64,000 nucleotides of DNA from Pseudomonas sp. ATCC 13867 (GCF_000349845.1 NC_020829.1:124001-188000); one strand, 5' to 3'; counted from the first letter of the stretch, positions 44,389 through 53,849 are shown. Numbers and translations are program-made. Notes: generated from the letters alone by a model not told the origin.

Positions 44389-44411
44389 TCGCGGACGGAG
44401 TCCGCTCCTGC
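44389..44411. repeat. Single REP of the second family
   Basis: TCGCGGACGGAG + TCCGCTCCTGC, one inverted copy, 42 bp past the GNAT stop. It matches the copies at 33812 and 63726. Confidence 0.7.
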
Positions 44412-44452
44412 GGGGGTTCATCGCCTGGCGTACAGGCGAGTTCCTTCCGTGG

Positions 44453-44878
44453 TCAGCCGAAGTGCTTCTTCAGGTAGATCCGCTGGTGCCCCGGCGGACA
44501 GTCTTCCAGCACGCCCATGCGTTCGAACCCCTGTTTCTCGTAGAAGCCCGGCGCCTGGAAGCTGTAGGTGTAGAGGAACAGGCCGACGCAGCCGCGGCGG
44601 CGGGCTTCGTCTTCGGCGAGGGCGATGAGCTGGCTGCCCAGGCCGCTGCCGCGCTGGTCGTTCGGCAGCCAGAGATAGTCGATATAGAGCCAGCCCATGC
44701 CGGATTGGCCGAACATGCCGCCGACCACCTCGTCTTGTTTGTCGCGGGCGTAGAGTTCGAAGTCGTCGTAGGTGTTGCTGCGGCCCATCTGTTCGAAGTT
44801 GTAGGCGAGCAGCCCCTGGATGACCACGTGGCGTGCGTGCGGGTCGACGCCGAGGGTGAAGTTGAAGGTGGATTGCAT
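44453..44878 (-). CDS. GNAT-family N-acetyltransferase
   Basis: 141 aa. The acetyl-CoA pyrophosphate loop is QRGSGLGSQLIALAEDEARRRG (Q/RxxGxG/A, residues ~74-95), preceded by the beta-4 strand LYIDYLWLPNDQR. The C-terminal APGFYEKQGFERMG is typical. The substrate is unknown. It is monocistronic and leftward, about 260 bp beyond the end of siaD. The start at 44878 agrees with the family length. Confidence 0.88.
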   Translation of the reverse strand: MQSTFNFTLGVDPHARHVVIQGLLAYNFEQMGRSNTYDDFELYARDKQDEVVGGMFGQSGMGWLYIDYLWLPNDQRGSGLGSQLIALAEDEARRRGCVGLFLYTYSFQAPGFYEKQGFERMGVLEDCPPGHQRIYLKKHFG

Positions 44879-45139
44879 GGGGCGCTCCGGATTGGCGAAA
44901 GCGCCAGTCTAGGGAGCTGGCGGCGGGTTGGGTAGGGAGGAGGGGGCAAAGGCGGGTCCGCTCCTGCAAGGGGCTTTCTGCGCACTTCGGTCCGCGATTG
45001 CGTCGGAAGAGGGGCGCTCGGGCCGTTCGCTAGGGCGGTGTCGCGGACGGACAGGCAGCGGTAGGCGCCGTTGCCGGGGCCGTATATCCAGCTCTCCAGC
45101 GGCGGATTGCCGGGGGCGAACTTGTCGTCCGGCTTCCGC

Positions 45140-45928
45140 TCAGCCCTGCGAGAACGCGCACTTGTCGCGCCCGCTGCGCTTGGCATCCAGCAGGGCGGCG
45201 TCGGCGCGGCTGACGGTCTGCGAGTAGCTTTCACCGGGCTGGTGTTCGGCCACGCCGAAGCTGGCGGTGACGGACAGGGCGTCGGTACCCACGCGTACGG
45301 CGAGGCAGCGGATGTCGTTGCGCACGCGTTCGATGATGGCGGCGGCGTCGGCCAGGCGGGTTTCCGGGAGGAGGAGGAGGAACTCCTCGCCGCCCCAGCG
45401 CCCGCAGAGGTCGTACTGGCGCAGCGCGGCCTGTATGGCGCGGCCGATTTCCACCAGCACGCGGTCGCCGATGTCGTGGCCCCAGATGTCGTTGACCTGC
45501 TTGAAGTGGTCCACGTCGAGCATGGCCAGGACGTAGGTGTCGTGGTGGCGCTGGGCGCGTTCGCTTTCCTCGCGCAGGCGCTCCATCAGCAGGCGGCGGT
45601 TGGCGATACCGGTGAGCGGGTCGTGGGTGGCGGCTTCGCGCAGGGCGACGTTGAGGTCGCGCATCATGTCCTGGTAGCGGTCGGAGATGCGCGCGACCTT
45701 TTCCAGTTGGCGCAGCTGCTTGTGGTAGCGCTCGGACAGCGTGGAGTTCTGCGCCCGGGCCATGGACTGGAAGCCGTCGGAAATCCGTGCGATGCGTTCC
45801 AGGCGCGCGAGCTGGTCGAGCGATTGCTGGTGCTTGAGGTACAGCGCCTCGCGCAGGGGGTGCCCCTCGTATTGGGGGTCGGCCAGCAGTTCGTCGATCA
45901 GCAGGTCCAGCTCGCGCTCGCTTGTCAT
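45140..45928 (-). CDS. siaD: Diguanylate cyclase SiaD
   Basis: 262 aa from the ATG at 45928. The first ~100 residues are helical and contain two copies of a 23-residue pattern (QLxxLExxARISDxxQxMxRxxN at 39-61 and 71-93). The GGDEF domain follows from DPLTGIANRR. The active site is GGEEF, and the inhibitory I-site is intact as RQYD five residues before it. It makes c-di-GMP when bound by unphosphorylated SiaC, promoting aggregation and biofilm formation in P. aeruginosa. It is the last gene of the siaABCD operon. The sequence between siaD and the GNAT gene has no credible gene. Confidence 0.93.
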   Translation of the reverse strand: MTSERELDLLIDELLADPQYEGHPLREALYLKHQQSLDQLARLERIARISDGFQSMARAQNSTLSERYHKQLRQLEKVARISDRYQDMMRDLNVALREAATHDPLTGIANRRLLMERLREESERAQRHHDTYVLAMLDVDHFKQVNDIWGHDIGDRVLVEIGRAIQAALRQYDLCGRWGGEEFLLLLPETRLADAAAIIERVRNDIRCLAVRVGTDALSVTASFGVAEHQPGESYSQTVSRADAALLDAKRSGRDKCAFSQG

Positions 45929-45933
45929 GGCTC

Positions 45934-46314
45934 TTACTCGTCGTAGGCTTGGATGACGAACGGGAAGGTACAGTCCTCGCGGAACTCCTCGGCCAGCTCG
46001 GCGACGCGCTCGTTGCGTCGGTCGTAGTGCCAGGCGACGGCGGCGGCGCGGCCTTCGCGGTGGGCCTCTTCGAGCAGGTCGAAGATATCCATCATGGCCT
46101 TGATGGAGCTGGTGTTGAGGTATAGCAGGCGCAGGTCGAGCGTGAGCGGGCGTTGTTCCCCGGCGAGGAAGCGCTCGACCCATTCGATCACCTGGCCGAA
46201 CAGTTCATAGGAGTTTTCCGGGTAGGAGTCGCCTTGCATCGTGAGGGTGCCGGCCTGCCAGTCGCCGTGGATCGATGGGGTGGACTGGGTTCCTGCGATG
46301 TTGAGGTTGGTCAT
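45934..46314 (-). CDS. siaC: SiaC, phospho-regulated activator of SiaD (DUF1987)
   Basis: 126 aa from the ATG at 46314; the longer open frame is a shadow of siaB. The key threonine is T68 in LLYLNTSS, the same number as the SiaB-phosphorylated threonine reported for P. aeruginosa SiaC. Only the unphosphorylated form binds and activates SiaD. The gene lies 5 bp upstream of siaD. Although SpoIIAA-like in fold, the DUF1987 pattern and operon separate it from STAS anti-anti-sigma factors. Confidence 0.93.
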   Translation of the reverse strand: MTNLNIAGTQSTPSIHGDWQAGTLTMQGDSYPENSYELFGQVIEWVERFLAGEQRPLTLDLRLLYLNTSSIKAMMDIFDLLEEAHREGRAAAVAWHYDRRNERVAELAEEFREDCTFPFVIQAYDE

Positions 46315-46340
46315 GGCTGGGTGTCCCTGGATTCGCGTGT

Positions 46341-46883
46341 TCAGATCACGGCGCGCAGGCTGAAGAAGGCGCGGCCGTCGGGTTGTTCGGTGAGGGAAGT
46401 CTTGAGCGGCGCGTTGGATTTGCGGGCGATGTCCAAGAGGCCCAGGCCGGCGCCGGTGGTGGCTTCGGCATCGCGCGGGCGGCGCAGCTGTTCCTTGTAG
46501 GCGGCCTTGAGCTGGACCTTGTCCAGGTCGGCGATGCTCTCGATGCTGCGCACCAGGCTGCGGCCGTCTTCCAGTTCCACCAGGTTGCCGGCGGAAACCA
46601 CGTAGTGGCCTTCCTCGTCGCGGGCGATGGCGACGGTGGCCGAGGCATCCTGTTCGCCGTAGCCGCGCAGGGAGGCGTAATGGCGGATGTTCTGGGGCAT
46701 TTCGATGTAGACCGCGAACACGTCCATCGCTTCGCTGGGATGCGCCTGCTCGGCCTGCAGGTAGTTGCGCAGGGCATGGCCGATTTCTTCGATCAGGCTG
46801 CGCGAGATGGGCCCGTTGAAGCAGAGCAGTATGCGTTGCCGGGTGTAGCTCTCGCGCATGGCCAACAGATCTAGCGATTCCAT
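46341..46883 (-). CDS. siaB: SiaB, SiaC-specific protein kinase (DUF6272)
   Basis: 180 aa. It resembles a GHKL-type ATPase in the C-terminal half: GAGLGLLDIARKSNAPL corresponds to the G-box (GxGLGL) near residue 146. The N-terminal part has ILLCFNGPISRSLIEEIGHALR. It phosphorylates SiaC on Thr68 and so switches off SiaD. It lies between siaA (9 bp upstream) and siaC (26 bp downstream). Confidence 0.92.
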   Translation of the reverse strand: MESLDLLAMRESYTRQRILLCFNGPISRSLIEEIGHALRNYLQAEQAHPSEAMDVFAVYIEMPQNIRHYASLRGYGEQDASATVAIARDEEGHYVVSAGNLVELEDGRSLVRSIESIADLDKVQLKAAYKEQLRRPRDAEATTGAGLGLLDIARKSNAPLKTSLTEQPDGRAFFSLRAVI

Positions 46884-46892
46884 GGAATACCC

Positions 46893-48881
46893 CTAGTCGA
46901 ATCGGAAGGAGAGGATGGTGATGTCGTCGCGCTGCGGACGCTCGCCCTGATACCGGGCGAGGGTAGCGGCGAATACGTCCGCCTGCTCGGCCAGTGGTCG
47001 GCACGCGTGGCTGCGCAGCATGTCGGCGAAGCGGCTGTTGCCGAAGCCGAAGCCGTGTTCGCCGCCGGCCTGGTCGAGGAAGCCGTCGGTGCACAGGTAG
47101 TAGGTCCAACCGGCCTGCATCGGGACTTCCACATCCTGATAGTCACCCTGGCGCTTGTCGCCGATGGCGCGGCGCGCGCCCTTGTGCTCGCGCACGTCGG
47201 TGCCGTCGCTGGCGAACAGGGAAATCTTCGCTCCGGAGAAATGCAGCCGCTTGCGCTGGTGGTCGACGCGCACCAGGCCGGCGTCCATGTTGGTGGCCAG
47301 GGAGTGGGTGAACTCCTCCTGGCTGAGCATGCCGCGCATGACGTGGTCGGTTTCGCGCAGGATGGCCGCCGGGTCGTGGCTCTGCACGCTGTCGATGGCG
47401 TGGTCGATGGCGGCCAGGGCGAGCATGGTCATCAGCGCGCCGGGGACGCCGTGACCGGCGCAGTCGACTACGCCGATCAGGCTGTCGTGGGGGCCTTCGC
47501 GGTAGATGTAGAAGTCGCCGCCGACCACGTCGCGCGGTTTCCACAGGACGAAGTGGTGCTCGCCCAGGGACTTCTGCAACTGGCGGTCGGGGAGGATGGC
47601 GCGCTGGATCAGGCTGGCGTAGTCGATGGAGTCGCCGATCTTCTTCTGCGCGGCGGCCATTTCGCGGTTGGCCGCTTCCAGCGCCTGGGTGCGCTGCTGC
47701 ACCTTGTCTTCCAGTTCCTCGGTATGCCGGCGGACCTGGTCGGCCATGCTGGCGAAGGCGGACGACAGCTCGCCGATCTCGTCCGGGCGGGTGCGCGGCA
47801 ACGGGCTGTCGTACTGGCCGGCGGCAATCGCCTTGGCCGATTGCTTGAGGCCGCGCAGCGGGCGCAGCACCAGCAGGTCGACGGTGTAGGCGAAGCCGAG
47901 CAGGAGGATCGCCAGCAGCCCGGCGAGGGTGCCCGCCAGCGGCCACATCCAGCGGCTGTCGAGCACCTGCGCGGCGTGCAGGTCGATGGCGCTGAGCACG
48001 TGCCAGCGCAACTGCGGGATGTAGGCCATCGCCAGCAGCTGTTCCTTGCCGTCGAGCGTCGCCCACATCGTTTCCACTTCGCCGGGGTTGGCCTCGGCCT
48101 GGCGCAGGGTCTGGCGCAGGGCGGCGCGGTCCTGGTCGCTGCCGAGCAGGTCGAACACGCGGTGCTTGGCCTTGGCGCCGGCGCCGGAGGAGAAGGCGAT
48201 CATGCGCGTGTCCGGGTGCGCCTGGATGGCGCCGTCGGGGTCGACGATCATCGGCGTCACCCCGGCCTCGCGGCGCGAGATGAACTGATCGAGGAACTCG
48301 GTGAGATCCAGGCCGCCGCCGGCCAGGCCGACCTTTTCGTTGCCGGCGCGGACCACCATGTTGAACCAGACCTTGGTGACCTTGAGCTTGGCGTCGTAGT
48401 TGACGTTGATGTTGTACGACTCGCCGCGCGCCAGGGTGTCGAAGTACCAGCGGTCCTGCGGGTCGTTCTCGCTCAGGGTGTAGCGCGGGGAGTTCGAGAG
48501 CGGCGAGCTGGAGTCGTTGAAGTAGTAATGGCGCGAGGCGTCCACCACGACGAAATAGGAGTAGTTGCGCTGGTCGGCGCGGTAGCCGTCGGCTTCGCGG
48601 AAGAACAGCGAGCGGCGCGCCGGATCGTTCTCGTCGAGCATCCAGTCCTGCGTCACCACGGACTCGGCCAGCCGACGCGAAAGCGCCAGCTCGCGGATCA
48701 CCGGAGCGATGATCTTCTGCTGGTTGAGCAGGGTGAAGTTCCTCGCGAAGGCGAGGCCGAAATGTGTGCGGATGTCTTCCATCGCCTTCCAGCCCAGCAA
48801 TACCGCCGGTACCAGTGCCAGAAGACAGGCGATGAGCAATGCCACCACCGATTTACCGCGCAACCCCCATCTTGCCGCCAT
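46893..48881 (-). CDS. siaA: SiaA, membrane PP2C-type phosphatase with dCache sensor
   Basis: 662 aa from the ATG at 48881 (GAGAGAG upstream); an ATG 19 codons earlier would add an arginine-rich tail. Order: TM1 (SVVALLIACLLALVPAVLLG), periplasmic dCache-like sensor to ~residue 310, TM2, HAMP (LRGLKQSAKAIAAGQYDSPLP), a coiled coil (EDKVQQRTQALEAANREM), and a SpoIIE/PPM phosphatase with VVGGDFY, VVDCAGHGVPGALMTM and RDDITILSFR metal-ligand motifs. It removes phosphate from SiaC in response to an external signal. It heads siaABCD, with 194 bp to cheB. Confidence 0.94.
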   Translation of the reverse strand: MAARWGLRGKSVVALLIACLLALVPAVLLGWKAMEDIRTHFGLAFARNFTLLNQQKIIAPVIRELALSRRLAESVVTQDWMLDENDPARRSLFFREADGYRADQRNYSYFVVVDASRHYYFNDSSSPLSNSPRYTLSENDPQDRWYFDTLARGESYNINVNYDAKLKVTKVWFNMVVRAGNEKVGLAGGGLDLTEFLDQFISRREAGVTPMIVDPDGAIQAHPDTRMIAFSSGAGAKAKHRVFDLLGSDQDRAALRQTLRQAEANPGEVETMWATLDGKEQLLAMAYIPQLRWHVLSAIDLHAAQVLDSRWMWPLAGTLAGLLAILLLGFAYTVDLLVLRPLRGLKQSAKAIAAGQYDSPLPRTRPDEIGELSSAFASMADQVRRHTEELEDKVQQRTQALEAANREMAAAQKKIGDSIDYASLIQRAILPDRQLQKSLGEHHFVLWKPRDVVGGDFYIYREGPHDSLIGVVDCAGHGVPGALMTMLALAAIDHAIDSVQSHDPAAILRETDHVMRGMLSQEEFTHSLATNMDAGLVRVDHQRKRLHFSGAKISLFASDGTDVREHKGARRAIGDKRQGDYQDVEVPMQAGWTYYLCTDGFLDQAGGEHGFGFGNSRFADMLRSHACRPLAEQADVFAATLARYQGERPQRDDITILSFRFD

Positions 48882-48976
48882 GGCTCTCTCAATTCTCCTC
48901 GTCGCCCGCCGTCTGCCGGTCTTTTGGCGAAAGCTCAATTGTGCAGTTTGTATACGGGCACAATCAAACCAAATTG

Positions 48977-48991
48977 ATGGCGGAACGCCAT
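48977..48991. promoter_or_regulatory. Perfect inverted repeat upstream of siaA
   Basis: ATGGCG, GAA, CGCCAT, about 96 bp before the siaA start and 85 bp after the cheB stop. It could be an operator or a short transcript end for the che operon. A nearby TATACA on the minus strand (around 48951) is a possible siaA -10. Confidence 0.4.
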
Positions 48992-49075
48992 AATTCTGAC
49001 GTCACACAATCGACTCTCAGGAGTCTAGCCATTGTCTGAAATATCGCTTAGATGGCGTTTGGGTTTCGTGCACCA

Positions 49076-50125
49076 CTAGACGCGATTTCCTCCACCGCTC
49101 TGCCGGGCCTGTTGCAGCAGGGCGGCGGCGATGCGTTCCAGCGGCAGGACTTCCTTCGCCGCGCCCAGCTCCACCGCCTCGCGGGGCATGCCGTAGACCA
49201 CGCAACTGGCCTCGTCCTGGGCGATGGTGTGGCCGCCGGCCTGACGGATGGCCTGCAGGCCCCGCGCGCCGTCCTTGCCCATGCCGGTGAGCAGCGCCGC
49301 CAGCAGGTTGCGCCCGGCGCAGCGGGCGAGGGAGTCGAACATCACGTCCACCGCCGGCCGGTGGCCGTTGACCGCTGCCTCGTGCTGCAGGTGCACCACG
49401 TAGTTGGCGCCGCTGCGGCGCACTTCCATGTGGAAGTCGCCGGGAGCGATGAGTACGTGGCCGGGGAGGATGCGGTCGCCGTCGCGGGCCTCGCGTACGC
49501 AGAGGCGGGTCTGGCGGTCCAGCCGTTCGGCGTAGGATCTGGTGAAGCCCGGCGGCATGTGCAGGGTGACCACGGTGCCGGGGCAGTCCGGCGGCAGTCC
49601 CAGCAGCACTTCCTTGATCGCCTCGGTGCCGCCGGTGGAGGCGCCGATGGCGATGATCTTCTCGGTGCTCAGCAGCGGCCCGCCGGCGGTGGCACTCGCG
49701 CCGGTGGCCACGCTGGGCCTGCGCATCCGCGCGCGGGCGGCGGTCTTGAGCTTGGCGCGGATTTCCTCGGCGTAGGCCTGCATGCCTTCGGCGATGCACA
49801 GGCGCGGCTTGGCGATGAAGTCGATGGCGCCCAGCTCCAGCGCGCGCAGGGTGGCCTCGGAGCCCGTTTCGGTGAGCGAGGAGATCATCAGCACCGGGGT
49901 CGGCCGGCCCTTCATCAGCTTGTCGAGGAAGGTCAGGCCGTCCATGCGCGGCATTTCCACGTCGAGGGTGATCACGTCCGGCGAGTGCTGCTTGATCAGG
50001 TCGCGGGCGGCGAAGGCATCCGGCGCGCAGCCCACCAGGTGCAGCTCCGGGTCGCCCTGGATGATGTCCTTGAGCAGGCTGCGGACCAGCGCCGAATCGT
50101 CGACCACCAGAACCCTGATCGTCAT
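49076..50125 (-). CDS. cheB: Chemoreceptor glutamate methylesterase/deamidase
   Basis: 349 aa. The N-terminal receiver has the phospho-acceptor D55 in VITLDVEMPRMDG. The C-terminal esterase triad is visible as S in IGASTGGTEA, H in LHMPPGF and D in GMGKDGARGL. It demethylates receptors when phosphorylated by CheA. This is the cheB of the second chemotaxis cluster (cheB2 in PAO1). It is the last gene of the cttP-cheY-cheA-cheW-aer2-cheR-cheD-cheB series and lies 12 bp after cheD. Confidence 0.95.
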   Translation of the reverse strand: MTIRVLVVDDSALVRSLLKDIIQGDPELHLVGCAPDAFAARDLIKQHSPDVITLDVEMPRMDGLTFLDKLMKGRPTPVLMISSLTETGSEATLRALELGAIDFIAKPRLCIAEGMQAYAEEIRAKLKTAARARMRRPSVATGASATAGGPLLSTEKIIAIGASTGGTEAIKEVLLGLPPDCPGTVVTLHMPPGFTRSYAERLDRQTRLCVREARDGDRILPGHVLIAPGDFHMEVRRSGANYVVHLQHEAAVNGHRPAVDVMFDSLARCAGRNLLAALLTGMGKDGARGLQAIRQAGGHTIAQDEASCVVYGMPREAVELGAAKEVLPLERIAAALLQQARQSGGGNRV

Positions 50126-50137
50126 GCCGCCCTCCCT

Positions 50138-50731
50138 TCAGAACAGATCGATGGTCCCGCCGCGCGTCTGCCGCGACAGTTGCTGACGGTATTGCCGCTC
50201 GCGCTGCAGCAGCGTGTCGTTGGCCAGCACGCGCAGCTTGCGCACCAGCACCCGGCCGCTGCCGGGGAAGAAGTAGACCTTGCGCGGGTGCACGTCGAGC
50301 AGGTCCTGGGCGAGCACCGGAATGCCCTCGGCGCCCAGGTAGTCGAGGACGAACTCGACGTTGCGCTGGCCGACGTCGGCGCTGAGGTTCTGCAGCACCG
50401 AGCCGCCGCCGAACACCTTGGCCTCGAAGTTCCGCCGCTGGGCGCCACGGCGCACCAGGGCGCTGATCAGCAGGTCCATTGCGTGCACGCCGTAACGCCC
50501 GGAGCTGGACAGCAGGCGGCGGGTGCCGGCGTCGCCGGGCAGCATGAAGTGGTTCATCCCTCCCAGCCCGCTGCTGCGGTCGCGCAGGCAGACCGAGACG
50601 CAGGAGCCGAGCACGGTGACGATCATCAGTTCCTCGGCGGTGACGAAGCATTCGCCGGGCAGCAGCTTGACCGCGTCCATGCCGAAGCGTGGGTCGTGGT
50701 AGCGGTTGAGGGGCGCGTAGGCTGCGCTCAT
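50138..50731 (-). CDS. cheD: Chemoreceptor glutamine deamidase CheD
   Basis: 197 aa. The catalytic Cys is in VLGSCVSVCLRD and the His is in GGMNHFMLP, as required for CheD deamidases. It converts receptor glutamines to glutamates and can influence CheA activity. It is separated by a single base from the cheR stop, so coupling is likely. In P. aeruginosa CheD also targets the Aer2 receptor. Confidence 0.94.
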   Translation of the reverse strand: MSAAYAPLNRYHDPRFGMDAVKLLPGECFVTAEELMIVTVLGSCVSVCLRDRSSGLGGMNHFMLPGDAGTRRLLSSSGRYGVHAMDLLISALVRRGAQRRNFEAKVFGGGSVLQNLSADVGQRNVEFVLDYLGAEGIPVLAQDLLDVHPRKVYFFPGSGRVLVRKLRVLANDTLLQRERQYRQQLSRQTRGGTIDLF

Positions 50732-50732
50732 C

Positions 50733-51578
50733 TCAGGCCGACCCCGCCGCCTGGTAGGTGGTGCGGCCCACCGAGCGCACCAGGTGGTTGGCGTGGACGA
50801 AGTTTTCCGAATGCCCGGCGAACAGCAGCCCGCCGGGGCGCAGCAGGCCCACCATGCGTTCGAGCAGGCGGGTCTGGGTCGGCTTGTCGAAGTAGATCAT
50901 CACGTTGCGGCAGAAGATCGCGTCGAGCCCGCCACTGATGCCCCAGTGGGCGTCGAGCAGGTTGATCTGGCGGAACTCCACCAGTTGCCGCAGTTCGCCG
51001 ACCACCCGCGCCTTGCCGGTGTTGTCGCCGGTGCCGCGCAGGAAGAAGCGTTTCTTCTGGCTGCTGTCCAGCGCTTCCAGGCGCTCCATCGGGTAGATGC
51101 CCTGGCGCGCGCTGTGGAGCACGCCGGTATCGATGTCCGAGGCCATGATCTGCACTGGCGGGGTGAAGCTGCCCAGGGCGTCCACCAGCGTCATGGCGAT
51201 GGAGTAGGGCTCTTCGCCGGTGCTCGAGGCGGTCGACCAGATGCGCAGTGGACGGTGGTCGCGCAGCTGTTCCTCGGCGAAGCGCGCCAAGTGCTCGAAG
51301 TGGTGGCGTTCGCGGAAGAACGCGGTGAGGTTGGTGGTCAGCGCGTTGACGAATTGCTGCCACTCTTCCTCGTGGTCCTCCAGGTAGGCGAAGTACTCGG
51401 CGAAGCTGTTCAGCCGCAGGTTGCGCAGGCGCCGGGAAAGGCGGCTGTAGACCAGTTGTTGCTTGTTCTCCGAGAGGCTGATGCCGGCGTGCCGGTACAG
51501 GCGTTCGCGCACCTGCTGGAAGTCTCGGCGGGTGTAGTGGAACTCATGGTCGGGGGCCGGCAGGTCAATGTTGGGCAT
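50733..51578 (-). CDS. cheR: Chemotaxis methyltransferase CheR
   Basis: 281 aa. The N-terminal helical domain (LYRHAGISLSENKQQLVYSRLSRRLR) is followed by a SAM-binding domain with STASSTGEEPYSIAM and FCRNVMIYFD (CRNVxIYF). It methylates chemoreceptors. The Aer2-like receptor encoded next ends in a WEEF tether, which CheR2 of PAO1 binds. The beta-subdomain for tether binding is present between the two SAM motifs. Confidence 0.95.
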   Translation of the reverse strand: MPNIDLPAPDHEFHYTRRDFQQVRERLYRHAGISLSENKQQLVYSRLSRRLRNLRLNSFAEYFAYLEDHEEEWQQFVNALTTNLTAFFRERHHFEHLARFAEEQLRDHRPLRIWSTASSTGEEPYSIAMTLVDALGSFTPPVQIMASDIDTGVLHSARQGIYPMERLEALDSSQKKRFFLRGTGDNTGKARVVGELRQLVEFRQINLLDAHWGISGGLDAIFCRNVMIYFDKPTQTRLLERMVGLLRPGGLLFAGHSENFVHANHLVRSVGRTTYQAAGSA

Positions 51579-51652
51579 GGGGTCGATCCGTGTGTTCTGG
51601 GCGCGTCATTCGAATTTCTGGATGCTCGGGGGAGTCTGGCGCGGTGGCCTTG

Positions 51653-51698
51653 CCCTCACCCCCAGCCTTCTCTCTCGGGAGAGGGTCAGGGTGAGGGG
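51653..51698. repeat. CCCTCACCC...GGGTGAGGG inverted repeat
   Basis: Nested arms CCCTCACCC / GGGTGAGGG and TCTCTC / GAGAGGG between aer2 and cheR. It is related in opposite orientation to 40803-40837 and less closely to 33716-33745. It lies in the 249-bp gap inside the chemotaxis operon. Confidence 0.7.
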
Positions 51699-51827
51699 GC
51701 TCTTACGGCCCCCTGTCCCCGGTGAAGAGCCCCTGCATACCGGGCTCATCTCCAACCTTCCCTGGTCCGCTCGCGGCGACCGGCCCTCCCATTGCTCCGG
51801 CCGCCGCCATCCCTGCGCCCCGCCCGA

Positions 51828-53849
51828 TCAGAACTCTTCCCAATCCTCTTCCTTGCCCTTGGCCCGCACCGCCTTGGCCACCCCGCGCGCGGCGCGGGAG
51901 GCGTGCGCTGGCGCCTCGGCCCGCGCCGGGCGGGCGACGGCCAGGGGCACCACGGTGGCCGAGGTGTCGAGCTTGAACACCGAAACCGACTGGTTGAGCA
52001 GCCCGGCCTGCTCCTGCAGGGCCTCGGCCGAGGCCGCGGCCTCTTCCACCAGGGCGGCGTTCTGCTGGGTCATCTCGTCCATCTGCGACACCGCGCCGTT
52101 CACCTCCTCGATGCCGCTGCTCTGCTCGGCGGAAGCGGCGGCGATCTCGGCCATGATGTCGGTGACGCGCTTGATCGCCACCACGATGTCGCTCATGGTC
52201 TGGCCGGCCTGGGCGACCAGGGTGTTGCCGTTCTCCACCTTGTCCACCGAGTCGTTGATCAGCGTCTTGATCTCCTTGGCGGCGGCGGCCGAACGTTGCG
52301 CCAGGGTGCGCACTTCCCCGGCCACCACCGCGAAGCCACGGCCCTGCTCGCCGGCACGGGCGGCTTCAACCGCGGCGTTCAGTGCGAGGATGTTGGTCTG
52401 GAAGGCGATGCCGTCGATCACGCCGATGATGTCGGCGATCTTGCGCGCCGAGTCGTTGATGGCCGACATGGTGCCGACCACCTTCTGCACCACGCTGCCG
52501 CCTTCGGTGGCGACTTCCGAGGCGTTCACCGCCAGCGAGTTGGCCTGGCGGGCGTTCTCGGCGTTGAGCTTCACCGTGCTGGTCAGCTCCTCCATGCTCG
52601 AAGCGGTTTCCTCCAGGCTCGAAGCCTGCTGCTCGGTGCGGGTGGACAGCTCGGCGTTGCCGCTGGCGATCTCGCTGGCGGCGGTGTGGATGGTGTCGGC
52701 GGCCTCGCGGATCTGCCCGAGCATGCGCGACAGGCTCTGCGCGGTTTCGTTGGAGTAGTCCTTGAGCTCGCCGAAGGTGCCCTGGTAGTCGGCGTCGATG
52801 CGCTGGGTCAGGTCGCCCTGGGCCAGCGCGCCGAGCATCCGGGTGACGTCGCGCAGGCCCTTGTCGGCGGTCTCCACCAGGTTGTTCAGGCCGGTGGCCA
52901 GCTTGAGGAAGAAGCCGTCCTTGTTGGACGCCTCGATGCGCTTGCTGAAGTCGCCGCCGGCGGCGGCCTCCACCAGTTGCGAGACCTCCTGTTCGGCGCG
53001 GAACTCCTCGGTGCGGTCGGTCCATTGCACCGCCGAGCCCAGGCGCTCGCCGGCATCGCTGAACACCGGCACCACGTCCAGGGCGAAGCGCCGGCCGCCG
53101 AGGTTCAGCTCGGCCTGGTAGCGTCCGCTGAGGTGGGCGAGCAGGGTGCGCTGGTGTGCCGGGTTCTTGTGGAACATGTCGATGTTGGCGCCCATCAGGC
53201 GGCTGGCGTTGAAGTTCGGCAACTGCTTGCGGATGTCCGCCTCGGCGCGGCCGAGCATCTCGCTGACGGTGCGGTTCATGTAGATGATGTCGAGGTCGTT
53301 GTTGGCGATCATCACGTTGGCCGAGACGTTATCCAGCGCGCTCTTGATCCCGGCGTTGTACTCGGCGGCGTCGGCGCTGGCCCTGAGGCTGGCGCGCACG
53401 CCGTCGATGGCCTCGGTGATCATCGCCTTCTTGCCCGGCAGACGGTCCATCTCCGGCGAGAGGTCGCCCTTGCCGTAGGCGGTGACGGTGGCCACCACCT
53501 TCATCTTCACCGCGATGTGCGAGGCGACCAACTCGTTGATGCCCTTGGCGATGTGTGCCGGGCGGCCGCTGAGCCTGTCCGCCGGGATCACTTCGTCGAT
53601 CCAGCCCAGCTCGTGCTGGTGGCTCATCTCGGCAAGGCCGGCCTCCAGGGCCTCGTTCTGCGCCAGCTCCGCGCGCTGCTCGCGCAGGGTGCGCTGCACG
53701 CTGCGCAGGCCGTCGTAGAGGCGCTCGTAACCGGGCGCGGGGGCCTCGCCGATGGCGACATCGAGGTTGCCGTCGACCAGGCTGTGGAGAAGGGCGGTGA
53801 TGCGGTCGGCGCGTTGCTGCGCCACGGCGTGTGCGTTGAACAGACCCAT
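51828..53849 (-). CDS. aer2: Soluble chemoreceptor Aer2/McpB with heme-PAS domain
   Basis: 673 aa without membrane helices. Poly-HAMP region to ~160, PAS domain ~165-285, further HAMP units to ~400, then the MCP signalling domain with the hairpin tip around [18 protein letters not shown]227 (in MFHKNPAH) and W276 (in SAVQWTD) lie 7 residues before the positions of the heme ligand His234 and oxygen-stabilising Trp283 of PAO1 Aer2. The chain ends DWEEF, the pentapeptide docking site for CheR. It is an oxygen-responsive cytoplasmic receptor for the second chemotaxis system. Confidence 0.94.
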   Translation of the reverse strand: MGLFNAHAVAQQRADRITALLHSLVDGNLDVAIGEAPAPGYERLYDGLRSVQRTLREQRAELAQNEALEAGLAEMSHQHELGWIDEVIPADRLSGRPAHIAKGINELVASHIAVKMKVVATVTAYGKGDLSPEMDRLPGKKAMITEAIDGVRASLRASADAAEYNAGIKSALDNVSANVMIANNDLDIIYMNRTVSEMLGRAEADIRKQLPNFNASRLMGANIDMFHKNPAHQRTLLAHLSGRYQAELNLGGRRFALDVVPVFSDAGERLGSAVQWTDRTEEFRAEQEVSQLVEAAAGGDFSKRIEASNKDGFFLKLATGLNNLVETADKGLRDVTRMLGALAQGDLTQRIDADYQGTFGELKDYSNETAQSLSRMLGQIREAADTIHTAASEIASGNAELSTRTEQQASSLEETASSMEELTSTVKLNAENARQANSLAVNASEVATEGGSVVQKVVGTMSAINDSARKIADIIGVIDGIAFQTNILALNAAVEAARAGEQGRGFAVVAGEVRTLAQRSAAAAKEIKTLINDSVDKVENGNTLVAQAGQTMSDIVVAIKRVTDIMAEIAAASAEQSSGIEEVNGAVSQMDEMTQQNAALVEEAAASAEALQEQAGLLNQSVSVFKLDTSATVVPLAVARPARAEAPAHASRAARGVAKAVRAKGKEEDWEEF

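Noticed and set aside
43975..44389. Two minus-strand ORFs in the repeat array with nearly identical peptides
   Set aside because: They translate the same repeat unit including both REP arms. The similarity comes from DNA repetition, and there is no ribosome binding site.
44879..45139. A minus-strand stretch encoding KFAPGNPPLESWIYGPGNG between siaD and the GNAT gene
   Set aside because: It looks protein-like for about 30 residues but has no start, no SD and no family that I recognise, and it runs on into proline-rich noise. It could be a remnant; I cannot support a gene.
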